Below, piece by piece: positions 10,205 through 19,976 of a DNA stretch of 41,347 nt. Below the pieces are notes generated by a model. It ran no database searches and was not told the DNA's origin. It saw only the letters and a program-made list of their open reading frames with translations. This DNA is from Cytidiella melzeri (lineage: Eukaryota; Basidiomycota; Agaricomycetes; Polyporales; Irpicaceae). Numbering within the stretch: the stretch's first letter is position 1; every line of letters starts with the position of its first letter. Position numbers and translations under genes: made by a program. Location of the stretch: positions 1 through 41,347 of the forward strand of contig JABYQR010000382.1 in the NCBI GenBank assembly GCA_022592445.1. Reading direction: 5' to 3'.

Positions 10205-11452
10205 ATGGATCCCAACCAGCCCGCCGCCCCCGCTGCCCCAGCTGCCCCAGTCACCAACCTGAGCCAGCAAGACGTCTTAAATATGTTAGGCGTCTTGACA
10301 CAAAAAATGGTAGACCTTACCAATCAGGTGGCTGCACTTGCAGCTGCACAGGCACCGGCGGTTGCCGCTGCTACCCACGTTTCTCGGGAAAGAAGCATCG
10401 TCGAGAAACCAGTCTCCTTCAAGGGGAAAACCTCGTCGGAAGCCCGGCTCTTCCGCCACGCGTTCATAGTATGGGCGCAAAATCAAGGAAAAGCGTTCTT
10501 TCAGCAAGACGCGCAAGGCCAGGTCCGAGTGGACAACAATGGCGCGAGGATCTTCGATCCTCACAAACTCATCACCAGCGCCTTGTCATTTATGCAGGAC
10601 GACGCTGCAGACTGGGCTCACCCTCACATTGAGGAGTTAGCCAATAGCAAACCAGCATTTGGAAATGACTGGGACACGTTTATCGAGGCCTTCAAGGCAA
10701 AGTTTGAGCCTATTGACGCGGTCATGGAGGCCAAGACTAAGGTTACCGGCATGAAGCAGGGTAACAAGACATTCGCCGCCCACATCTCGGAGTTCGAGAC
10801 CTGGGCCCCTCGCACTGGCTGGAGCCAGCAGGACCTTTTCGACCGTCTCAAGTCGAGCTTGAGTACGGAGTATCTTCAGCGCGTCTCTTACTTCCAGACC
10901 CGCGCTACAACCTACGATGCACTGAAGGAGCAGTGTAAAGCAGTTGACGCTCAGCTCGCCGATCTGCGAAATAGCACGGGCAAAGTCATGGTTGACAGCT
11001 CGTCGGGACACGGCAAGTCCCACCAGCAGGCCTTCCGCGATCCCAACGCTATGGAGATCGACACCTCCCGTTTCTCTGCCTCCTTCGATGCGCTCTTCGC
11101 AGGGCTAGGCAAGCAAGAGATCTTCCAGAAATGGAAGAAGGAGATGAGCAAGCGCTGCTCGGTTTGCGGATCTGAGAGTCACAAGAAGAGGGACTCGAAG
11201 CACCCCGATGACCCGGTCTGCAACCACTGCGGTGGTACCGGTCATTGGGGGGCGGTTTGCCTGAAGCGACTCCAAGGCGTCCCTAAGGGACAAAAAGTTG
11301 CTGCTACCTCGTCGACCTCGTCGACTACTACCCCGGCGAAGCAAGACGCGTCCAATGACAAGGATGCTAAGATTGCGGCACTCAAGGACATGCTTGACAT
11401 CCAAAAGAAGCAAATGGATGAGATGGCAGCCAAAATCAATGCGGTTTTTTGA
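10205..11452 (+). CDS. Gag polyprotein (capsid plus zinc knuckle)
   Basis: This is the first ATG after the predicted transcription start. The protein is 415 aa. A Pro/Ala-rich N-terminus (MDPNQPAAPAAPAAP) leads to a predicted coiled region, then a retrotransposon capsid-like domain from VSFKG through WDTFIEAFKAKFEP to YDALKEQC, at roughly residues 75-260. A CCHC knuckle, CNHCGGTGHWGAVC (CX2CX4HX4C), lies near residue 340, followed by a Ser/Thr linker and a short helix. It would form the virus-like particle in the cytoplasm and bind element RNA. An in-frame ATG at 10163 exists only with an upstream shift and is not used here. No frameshift was found. Confidence 0.9.
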   Translation: MDPNQPAAPAAPAAPVTNLSQQDVLNMLGVLTQKMVDLTNQVAALAAAQAPAVAAATHVSRERSIVEKPVSFKGKTSSEARLFRHAFIVWAQNQGKAFFQQDAQGQVRVDNNGARIFDPHKLITSALSFMQDDAADWAHPHIEELANSKPAFGNDWDTFIEAFKAKFEPIDAVMEAKTKVTGMKQGNKTFAAHISEFETWAPRTGWSQQDLFDRLKSSLSTEYLQRVSYFQTRATTYDALKEQCKAVDAQLADLRNSTGKVMVDSSSGHGKSHQQAFRDPNAMEIDTSRFSASFDALFAGLGKQEIFQKWKKEMSKRCSVCGSESHKKRDSKHPDDPVCNHCGGTGHWGAVCLKRLQGVPKGQKVAATSSTSSTTTPAKQDASNDKDAKIAALKDMLDIQKKQMDEMAAKINAVF

Positions 11453-11533
11453 AGCGGACTCGTGACACAGCCGCAGCTGCGAGTCCCCTAGATACCCTGT
11501 CCCTGCCCTCCTTCGTCGTCCTCCTCGTGTACA

Positions 11534-14500
11534 ATGTCTACTCCATGCCCGTCGTCTACTATCTCCTCATGTACTATATCGTCGCTAGATCGGTTATCAT
11601 CTCATTTCCGTGTACATGTACTAGTTAAAGGTCTGAATAGAAGCATTCGCGTTCCTGCAATGATCGATTCGGGAGCTACGGCTTTATTCATCAGTCACCA
11701 GTTCGTCAAGAAGCATAAGATTATTCAGCACCCGCTCGAAAGGGTTATCTCATTGCATAACATTGACGGAACTAAGAATAAAGCTGGCGGATTAACGCAC
11801 TTCGTTCGCCTTACACTCACAGTCGGAGATCACACGGAAAAGGCAGAGTTTCTCGTCACGGACTTAGGTCCAGAAGACGTCATTCTTGGGCTACCATGGC
11901 TCAAGCGCGTAAACCCTACCGTCAACTGGGAAAAAGGAGAAATGACAATTCCGAGCGGCTCGGAAGAATCTCCTGCTGAACCTTTCCAGAAGGTTGACGG
12001 TAATCGCAAAGAACGTAGGCAGTGGGTCAAAGCCGGTATTATCCAAGACACCACTGACGAAGTCTGGTGTATGGCCGGCTTCACCTACTCTACTAAGCTT
12101 GCTGCCGAAGCAAACGAAGCTAAAGCTCATCGCTCCTTCGAAGACATTGTTCCCTCAGAGTACCATAGACACGCTAAAGTCTTCTCTGAGGAAGAGTCTA
12201 ATCGGCTACCCCAGCATCAGCCCTGGGACCATTCGATTGATCTCAAACCAGACGCTCCTGAGACCATCAAATCGAAAGTTTATCCTATGCCCCTGAACGA
12301 ACAAGCCGAGCTTGACAAGTTCATTCAGGAGAACCTAGCAAAGGTTACATCACGCCTTCTAAGTCTCCGATGGCTTCTCCAGTCTTCTTCATCAAAAAGA
12401 AGGATAACAAACTCCGACTTATTCAGGACTACGAAAACTCAACGACATCACTGTAAAGAACCGCTACCCCTACCGCTTGCCACCGACATCATCAACAAGC
12501 TCAAGGGTGCAAAGATCTTCACCAAATTCGATGTTCGTTGGGGATATCACAATGTCCGATCAAAGAAGGAGACGAGTACAAAGCGGCGTTCGTTACCAAC
12601 CGAGGACTCTTCGAACCTAAAGTCATGTTCTTCGGTCTCACGAACTCACCCGCTACCTTCCAAGCTCTGATGGACAACATCTTGCCGACCTCGTCGCCGA
12701 GGGCAAGGTGGCTGTCTATCTAGATGACATCTTGATCTGGAGCAACAACCTGACAGAGCACCGCAAGGTTGTACATGAAGTCCTCGAGCGACTTCAACAG
12801 CACGATCTCTACCTCCGGCCGGAAAAGTGCGAGTTTGAGAAATCTGAGATCGAATACCTCGGGTTGATCATTCGTGCCGGCGAAGTAGCTATGGACCCTG
12901 TCAAAGTCCAAGCAGTTTCTACGTGGCCCACACCCAAGAACCTCAAAGAAGTAGAGGATTCATCGGGTTTGCCAACTTCTACCGCCGCTTCATTCAAGAC
13001 TTCTCAAAGCACGCACGGCCTCTACACGACCTGACTAAGAAGGACGTACCGTTTGTCTGGGGTCCAGCACAGCAGACTGCCTTCACGATGCTAAAGAAGG
13101 CCTTTACCACTAAGCCTATCTTGGCAGTCTGGGACCCTGAACTCCCTACACGTCTAGAAGTCGATGCCTCGGGCTATGCGACCGGTGGAATCATCTCCCA
13201 GAAATCGAAGGAAGATGGATTCTACCACCCTATCGCCTACCGGTCCGCCTCTATGACTGAAGCAGAGCGTAACTACGAAATCTTTGATCGGGAGATGTTA
13301 GCCATCACCGAGGCTCTCAAAGATTGGCGCCACTACCTTGAGGGGCTCAAGGAACCGTTTGAGATCTGGACAGATCACGCAAACCTGCAGTACTGGAAGA
13401 CTGCGCAACACCTCACTCGACGTCAAGCACGTTGGTCATTACTCTTGGCTGACTTCGACTTCGTGTTGGTACACAAGCCCGGTAGTACCATGATACACGC
13501 TGATCCTCTCTCTCGTCTTCACTCTCACGCTGTCACGGACGAAGAAGACAACAAGGATCAGGTGGTACTGAAACCGGAACACTTCCGGATCCTCGCTACC
13601 AGTGCACTGCCACTGCTTCTCCACTCGAATCAAAGATCCGAGAATGCACGGAGCAAGAAGCAGAAGTCGCACAAGCTCTCGCTACCCTTCGAAAGAAGGG
13701 TCCTCGCAAACTTGTCGGCGGTTTACTCGAATGGGAAGAGAGTGACGGCTCATCTATTACAAGGGAAAACTCTACATCCCTAACAACAAAGAGCTCCGTC
13801 ACGAAATCGTCAAATCTTGCCATGACACACCCGCGGCTGGTCATCCGGGCAAACATGGCACCATAGAGCTAGTCTCACGACACTATTGGTGGCCAAAGAT
13901 GAATGCTTTCGTCGAGACTTACGTACTAGGTTGTGATCGCTGTCAACGCTATAAGTCAGCTCCGCACCCTAAAGCAGTACTACAGCCTCAGGAAACTCCG
14001 GCCGGACCTTGGGAACACGTCGGAGTAGATCTCATCACTCAGCTACCACCTTCTAAGGGATTTGATTCGATCGCGGTCTACGTCGACCATTACTCCGATC
14101 AAACGCACATCATCCCCACTACACTAAGGTTAACGCTGAGGGGATTGCCGATCTACACTACAAAGAAGTATTCCGACTTCACGGCATTCCCAAGAAGGTG
14201 TTCTCTGACCGAGGACCCCAGTTTGCAGCGCGCTTCATGCGTGCGCTCTATCACCGCCTAGGCATAGAGACTGGTTTTACGACCGCCTATCATCCGCAAG
14301 GAAATGGCAAAGTCGAACGCAAAAACCAGGATATCGAACAGTATCTGCGTCTATTCTGTCAGCAACGACAAGACGACTGGGTCGATCATCTCCGGCGGCT
14401 GAGTTTGCACTCAACTCGCGAGTACATGCGGGTAACTCCAAACACCGTTTGAAGTCATCTACGGATATCGCCCCGACTTCACTATACCAGTTGGCAAGCG

Positions 14501-15226
14501 AAGCAATATCCCTTCACTCGATGAGCGCCTTGATAATATGGCTCGAGTACGAAAGGAGACCGAAGCAGCTCTTCGTCTAAGCAAAGAAAAGATGAAGCAA
14601 CTTTACGAGTCTGAGAAGCGTTCTCCACGCGTCTTCCAAGTAGGGGACATGGTCTGGCTAAACGCTAAGAACGTCCAGATTCATCAGGCTACCCCTAAAC
14701 TCGGTCCTCGACAGCTCGGCCCGTACAAGGTCATCGAACGCATTGGCGATCTCGATTACAAACTCGATCTACCCAGCTATCTCCGAATCCACCCCGTCTT
14801 CCATATCAACCGTCTAAGTCCCTGGCACGACAACGGCAAAGACGTACCTCCACCTCCTGATCCTATCGTCATAGAAGGAGAAGAACAGTACGTCGTCGAA
14901 AAGGTGCTAGACAGCAGGCTACACGGACGTTGGAAGAAATTGCAATTCCTTGTCAAATGGGAAGGGTATTCAGACGGACACAATAGCTGGGAACCGGTGA
15001 AAACCTCGAGAATAGTCAAGAAGCGATTGACGACTTCTACAAAGCAAACCCCGGAGCGCCCCGGGTCATCAAAGCTTCACTCTTCGCGGATCTCCGCTCG
15101 CACTTTCGGGAATTCAATACCCAGACCGACCCCGCTTTCCTTCGCACGATCTATCCATCTACATACGATCTTAGCTGGGATGAAGGCAAACACATCGGTC
15201 TGGATATCTCAAGAACATCACACTGA
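11534..15226 (+). pseudogene. Pol polyprotein with chromodomain, frame broken by single-base deletions
   Basis: The domains are in chromovirus order: aspartic protease (DSGA at about 11666), reverse transcriptase (YLDDIL at about 12717), RNase H (LEVDASGYATGG at about 13155), integrase zinc finger (HX..H..CDRC, about 13800-13950), integrase catalytic Asp/Asp/Glu (VGVDLI near 14027, FSDRGPQFA near 14200, GNGKVERKNQD near 14305), a GPY-like region (LGPYKVIERIGDLDYKL) and a chromodomain (about 14886-15060, ending WEGYSDGHNSWEPV). Frame shifts by one missing base near 12343, 12432, 12561, 12684, 12954, 13603, 13753, 14126, 14396, 14439 and 15000. At the last three the base is present in the second copy at 40399-41347. 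Pol has its own ATG in the gag frame, 81 nt after the gag stop. Confidence 0.9.
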
Positions 15227-15378
15227 CGGGTAACGTCGAGTCAACGACACCAGAAGGGGAGAAACTTCCTAGCATCCTTCTGACTAGACAATCGGGGCAA
15301 TTCTGCTGAATCCCTGTAGACGGGTAGAAGACCTCTATCACCACAGCACAGTGATGCTTCGCGAGGACGCTCGATTTT

Positions 15379-15391
15379 AGGAGGGGGGTAA
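15379..15391 (+). other. polypurine tract of the gypsy element
   Basis: aggaggggggtaa abuts the 3' LTR directly, where plus-strand DNA synthesis is primed. The same tract abuts the LTR of the minus-strand copy at 40234-40246. Confidence 0.85.
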
Positions 15392-16148
15392 TGTCATGGA
15401 TGGCCTGACTAGCCCTTAATTTTCGCAATTTACCTCTTGTTTTTATCTGTAAAACTCCGGGCTACAACCTAGTTTCAATTCTCTCTGCATAAACTCCTTT
15501 GCACGTCTATTAAGCGCCCGTATCACGTGGCTTAGACGCTCCACACGGTCACATTACTTGCTACTACGTCACACTGGCATGTGACTTAGCTTAAGTAAGA
15601 CCACATGGCTACAGACACATGGCTCAGCCCATAGCTAGGGTTTGACGTCATAGATACCATCCACATGGGCTCCTTATTGTTCTTTCCCTATTGTTCTCTT
15701 TATGGAAGGATGTTCTCACAGGTGTGGGAATGGAATACAATAGTTGGTCTCCTTTTAGATAGATTCTCTCACGGTAGAGTTCTTGGCAAGGTCTAGACAA
15801 TAGCTATTGTTCTCCTTTAGGTAGTTCTTTTGTTCTTCGTTCACACGGCTTCTTGCAAAGCCTGCCCTCAACATGGTCTGTGCGCAGGTCCCTGAAGTCT
15901 ATATATACTGCTGCATGTACGCTCCTAGCCCCCATCTCGACCTCTTGGTCTTTACTGGGCTAGGTAAGCAACCCCCTCTTGTACTACATAGCTGGTAGTC
16001 ACAATACTAACTTGGTCTTTACTGGGCTAGATAACTTGTATAAAGTCTGATAGCTGGTGAGAGCATTGTGCTACACGCCTGCCACCACCTCCTCGTCGAT
16101 ATCCACTTCGTGTCCCTGTCTGTCACGTCGAGCCTTGTCTCCGTGTCA
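15392..16148 (+). repeat. 3' LTR of the gypsy element
   Basis: This 757-bp LTR matches 8532-9289 with one substitution and one missing base. The TATA box is at 15900-15907, the primer segment at 15934-15943, the 20-nt copies at 15944-15963 and 16011-16030, and the intron at 15964-16030. Confidence 0.95.
15964..16030 (+). other. predicted 67-nt intron inside the 3' LTR
   Basis: It is identical to the intron at 9105-9171, with GTAAGC, TACTAAC and CTAG. If the 3' copy stays unspliced in the transcript, it can supply the intron during reverse transcription. Confidence 0.6.
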
Positions 16149-16153
16149 CATTC
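16149..16153 (+). repeat. target site duplication, right copy (CATTC)
   Basis: It matches 8527-8531 exactly and directly follows the CA end of the 3' LTR. Confidence 0.93.
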
Positions 16154-16453
16154 TTTCCTGTCAACAGGCCGGTCAACAGAGCTGGGCGAATCTCTCGACC
16201 CCCCTCACCTATTGGCAATGACATCCCGTTGGTTCCTCCTGGTCTTGCTCTACAGCCGCAAGGTGCAGGCGCTGGTAGGCAGTGGTTATCGGCGAATGCT
16301 CACGCGTTCGAGAGTGCTGAGTCGGAAGATCAGCCGCCTCCGCCAAACGCAGTTGCGCCGAAGCAAAAGCGCAACAAGAGAAACGCTGCTCATGCTGAGG
16401 CACAACAGGAGCAGTCCGTCGCAAGCAGGCGTGTGTTGCGCACCAGGTCGTAG
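16154..16453 (+). pseudogene. second transposon gene, 3' part after the insertion
   Basis: Joining 8531 to 16154 (one CATTC kept) continues the frame with no stop for 99 codons to a TAG at 16451-16453. The segment is Pro/Ala/Gln-rich, ends with a basic patch (PKQKRNKRNAAHAEA) that could be a nuclear localisation signal, and finishes VLRTRS. In the present arrangement the 5' part would stop inside the LTR at about 8552. Confidence 0.8.
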
Positions 16454-16863
16454 AACGTCGCACTTGATTCGTATTACTGTCGTAGCCATTCTGTGAACTA
16501 GTTTGTTGGTGAATTGATATGCAGCGTCGCTTCTTCATTCATATCATGCTCAATTTCACATCCATTCCACCGTTTTACGGTGAGAGGAGCTGCAACAATA
16601 GTTCTTGAGCAGTGCAGGAAGTACTTAAGGGTGTCGTATATAGGTCATAACACTTATACCCTATGTATGGTGTTATAGCGTAGCAGTTTTAATTGTTGAA
16701 TGTAGCATTTGTATACACGCGGGTTCAAATCTGACTAGACGCAATAAATTACAATGCCTGAATACTTATGTAGCATAGCGCATATACGACAGAGTATTAA
16801 CCATTGACTTGATGTACTTAACAAACAAGTCGAAGACATTGTAATGAGGTAAGAAAAAGTTCA
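16454..16863. other. no gene seen; 3' flank of the second transposon gene
   Basis: This AT-rich stretch has no convincing open frame. A weak tRNA-like A-box/B-box pair (about 16675-16741) was considered and not called. Confidence 0.5.
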
Positions 16864-17091
16864 AACATCCAATATAATCCAAGGTAAACAAATAAGTAAA
16901 AGTCAATAAGTAACGTAAGTAAGAGTGCATCAAGATCAGTGTAATCGGGTAAGTAAACCGGTAACAGATTAGATAACATCCAATACAATTCAAGGTATAT
17001 AAGTAAGTAAAAGTCAATACATAAAATTGTAGTACGGTAAGTAAAAGCGCATCAAGATCATTGTAATCGGGTAAGTAAACCGGTAACAGAT
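16864..17091 (+). repeat. tandem duplication of about 111-117 bp
   Basis: Unit 1 (16864-16974) and unit 2 (16975-17091) both start aacatccaatayaa and end with gtaatcgggtaagtaaaccggtaacagat-like sequence. They differ by scattered substitutions and a small indel. The unit is rich in AAGTAAGT-like words. It lies just inside the right TCTAGA cluster. Confidence 0.8.
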
Positions 17092-17123
17092 CCATAATTA
17101 CTAGTAGTTTCAATGAGAGAACC

Positions 17124-17337
17124 TCTAGAGGCTCTCTAGATTATGTCGGCTTCAAACTGTGCGCTCTAGAGGGCCGTGAGAGCTCTAGATAACGAGGATG
17201 CGATCTAGAGGACTTCAGATCATCTGATAGCCTCTAGATAAATTGATAAAATCTCTAGATGAAGACTGCATCCTCTAGATGCCCTCCAGAGGCGCGCTGT
17301 GCCTATCGGCGCATCTAGGCATCTAGAGCCATCTAGA
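17124..17337. repeat. right subterminal TCTAGA motif cluster
   Basis: TCTAGA occurs ten times: 17124, 17135, 17165, 17184, 17204, 17233, 17254, 17274, 17322 and 17332. Extensions vary (CCTCTAGAGG, GCTCTAGATAAC). The left cluster has a matching gctctagataac at about 1367. Confidence 0.7.
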
Positions 17338-17694
17338 GGCGCCTTTCGAAATAGATGCTTATTGCTCTGTCTGAAAAAAAAGAGATCTCGACGAACGGCC
17401 GGTACTCTGTACTCTGTACTCAATAATCACTGGAGAATTGGAACACCCTTACCAATTGCTACCACCACCGAAAACCACAAACATCAATAGCTCAATTGCA
17501 ATGGATCGTTGGGAGTTCATGGAATAAGTAAGATACGATACAACGAATATATTTTTCACCAAGTAAGTAATGAGTAATGAGAGTAAACAAACTACAGAGG
17601 AGGAGGAAAAAAATATAAAAAATCAAGCATCAAGCATTCTCATTCATCCATTCTTTCGTTTCATGCGTTTCGTTCGTTCGTAACAAGCTCAGAC
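17338..17694. other. no gene seen; right flank of transposon and 3' region of the transporter gene
   Basis: The stretch contains a run of A, a tactctg repeat near 17402-17420 and a tcgttcgttcg stretch. It lies downstream of the minus-strand transporter stop and probably holds its 3' untranslated region. Confidence 0.5.
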
Positions 17695-19976
17695 TCACAC
17701 AACACCCCCATCGACGTGCCTCCTCCTCAACCCATCAGCTGCTGCCTCCTTTTCATCCGCGACCCGCTCGTGGTGGTACAACGGCGCCATCGGCGCGACC
17801 TTCATCCTAAAAATGTACTTTTTGATGTTGTGCGGGAGGGCTTTGAGTTGGTAGAGTGCGTGTTTGCGGGTGGGGACTGAGAAGACTGTTTTTGATTCGC
17901 CACAAAGGTCGAGAGTTTTGAGTTTTTTTGTCAATGAAAGTGAAGAAGAAAAAAACGAACCTTGATCGAGTTCTTCGAGCGACAAAGCCTTCGTCTCGGG
18001 CACGAACAGCAAGATGAGTATGAACCCGATGACGTTCCAACCTGCGTACCACCCGAAAGCGCCTTGAGGCGTGAACGCGCCGAGCAAACGAGGGAAAGTG
18101 ATCGCCACCACAAAGTTGCTATAAAACACACATCGTCAACCCTGTTCACGCAAAAAAAACAGAGGGAGAGAGAGGGAGAAAGAGACTCACAAGAACCACA
18201 ACACCGACGTACTCAACGACATACCCACATCTCTCACATGCAACGGGTACGCCTCTGCCGAATACGTAAACGGCACCGGACCCTCTCCAGGACTGTACGC
18301 CATCGCGTACAAATAAATCCCAAGCGCAACCACCGCCAACCGTCCGTTCCCCTCCGGGATCCAAAACGAAAACCCAGTCATCAACAAAAATATGGACATC
18401 AGCGGGAACGTCGTCAACAGCAAGTTTCTCCGTCCAAAGGTGTCGATGGTGTACACGGCCGGGAAGGCAAAGAGCCAGTTGATGAGTCCGAAGCCGAAGG
18501 AGGCGAGGAGGGCTTGGATGTTGTTGAACCCGGATTGGGAGAAGATGTTGGAAGAGTAGTAGGCGATGACGTTGACGCCGCAGAATTGCTGCATGAACAT
18601 GACGATGGTGGATGCGAGGACGGCGCGTCGGTTGCGAGGGACGGTGAAGAGCTCCTGGAAGAGATTGTGGCCGGTTTCGATCTCCTTTTCGGTTTCGAGG
18701 AGGACGTGGATGTCTATGAATAATGTTACACTATGAAGGATAGAAGAAGAGGGAGAAAAGAACATACAGTATAGATCGCGTGCGGCTTGGATAGGGTTGT
18801 TGCGGAGACGGAGGAGAGACTTGTACGCGTCTTCGTAACGACCTCTGCCGATGAGCCAACGAGGGGACTCGGGGCACAAGTATACTTGAAGCATGACGAG
18901 GAGCGCGGGCACACCAGCCTAGACACGAGATATTAGGTTGCAGCATTTGCAAAGGAATTGAAAAGGTACGCACAGAGCCCAGCATGAGACGCCAGTTGAG
19001 ACCCTTGATGTTGTGAGTATCAGGGACGTGGTAAAAGGCGAGATCCATGACGTTTCCAATCATGATACCAAATGCGGTCCACATTTGCCTAACACACAAG
19101 GCAATCAGAACGTGGACGCGAGTAAAAATAAAAAAAGAAGCCAAGTCGTGTGCACATACCACATCATGACGAGAGCCCCACGAATAGCTGGGGGAGCACA
19201 TTCTGCGGCGTAGACGGGGACTGTTGTACTCTTTGGGCCAATACCAAAACCAAGGATGAGTCTAGCGACAAAGAGATGCTGCCAGCTGTTGGTGGCGCCC
19301 TGCCATATACAAGTGGCGAAGGAGATGAAAGCGGAGAGACAAATGGTGCCTCTACGGCCGAGCCAGTTGTTGAGGGGGTGAGTGAGCCAGCAGGAGATGA
19401 GACCGCAGCAGAGGTAGGGCGCAGAGTTGACGAGACCGAGGAGCCACTGGTTGCGTCCTGCGTCTGGACCTGTCGAGTTTGGGTCGATGCCGAACTGAGG
19501 TGCGTAGAAGAGGTTTGCACCGTTGATGACGGATTCGTCCATCTATCAAGGTGATTAGATGAAGAGATTGAGCAGTGGATGTATGCGGGAAGAAGACTTA
19601 CACCCTGTACGGCGGCGGCCATGGAGCAAAGAATGACCATGTAGTAAAGTTCGAAAGGCTGGTGCCATCGGTGGGTCAACTCCCTCCTGAGGACTTCCTT
19701 GTCGGCAGCGTCGAGCTGGGTGAGGCTCTCAAAGGCTTCCGGGTCCTGTGCGACGAGGGCGCCTTTCTGAAACTCGGCCTCGAGATGACCGAGTCCGTGC
19801 TCTCTGGCGAAGCGTGCAGCGTTCGCCATGAGCTTTTTGTGGGGGATGCCCTGGAGTGGGTTGGCTAGACGAGCATCGACGTTGTTGCCGACGGTGTCGA
19901 TGTGACGAATGGACGCGGAGGAGGTGTCGTCGAGTTTCTCGTCTGCGACTGGGGACTTTTCGTGAATGGCGTCCAT
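17695..19976 (-). CDS. MFS sugar/polyol transporter (sugar porter family)
   Basis: Seven exons read in frame to a 631-aa protein: 19976-19602, 19542-19160, 19088-18974, 18918-18768, 18713-18191, 18118-17961, 17885-17695; all introns are GT-AG. Sugar porter hallmarks appear in order: GRRG in the loop after helix 2-3, RLILGFGIGPKS in helix 4, PESPRWL between halves, QQFCGVNVIAYYSS in helix 7, DTFGRR, and PETKALSLEEL at the end of helix 12. A long hydrophilic N-terminus (about 115 residues) and the MDESVINGA start of helix 1 resemble fungal inositol/polyol-type porters more than hexose porters, but the substrate cannot be read from sequence. It should sit in the plasma membrane and import its substrate with protons. 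The ATG chosen is the first after a TATA box about 105 bp upstream. Confidence 0.9.

Larger units (their letters stand above)
8532..16148 (+). mobile_element. complete Ty3/gypsy chromovirus, recent insertion
   Basis: The order is 5' LTR, self-complementary primer site, Met-less open frame, gag, pol (protease, reverse transcriptase, RNase H, integrase, chromodomain), polypurine tract, 3' LTR. The LTRs (758 and 757 bp) start TGTCA, end GTGTCA and differ at two places: one substitution (aacctgg/aacatgg, near 9014 and 15873) and one missing base (acggatagag/acggtagag). The CATTC duplication is intact. This indicates a young insertion. The integrase order, the C-terminal chromodomain and the primer site place it with chromoviruses, probably near the self-priming Tf1/sushi group. 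Confidence 0.95.
1289..17337 (+). mobile_element. Plavaka-type DNA transposon carrying two genes and a nested gypsy element (limits approximate)
   Basis: Clusters of TCTAGA-containing motifs at 1289-1518 and 17124-17337 bound a block with a Plavaka-like transposase gene (1702-5563) and a second gene (6609-16453), both on the plus strand. A 7.6-kb gypsy element sits inside the second gene, so the transposon alone would be about 8.4 kb. The 11-mer tctagaggcgc occurs in direct orientation at 1289-1299 and 17332-17342. No terminal inverted repeat or target duplication was resolved, so the ends are provisional. Known: Plavaka elements are large DNA transposons expanded in basidiomycetes. The extent given is an inference from the motif clusters. 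Confidence 0.6.

Noticed and set aside
16675..16741. tRNA-like A box (tagcgtagcagtt) and B box (gggttcaaatc), possible tRNA gene or SINE head
   Set aside because: The T-stem bases around gttcaaatc do not pair, no acceptor stem closes the element, and no anticodon arm is visible. Two short matches in AT-rich DNA are weak evidence.
1261..17360. terminal inverted repeats and target duplication of the DNA transposon
   Set aside because: Both outer ends were compared in both orientations. Only a direct 11-mer (tctagaggcgc) and scattered motif copies match; no convincing inverted terminus was found.
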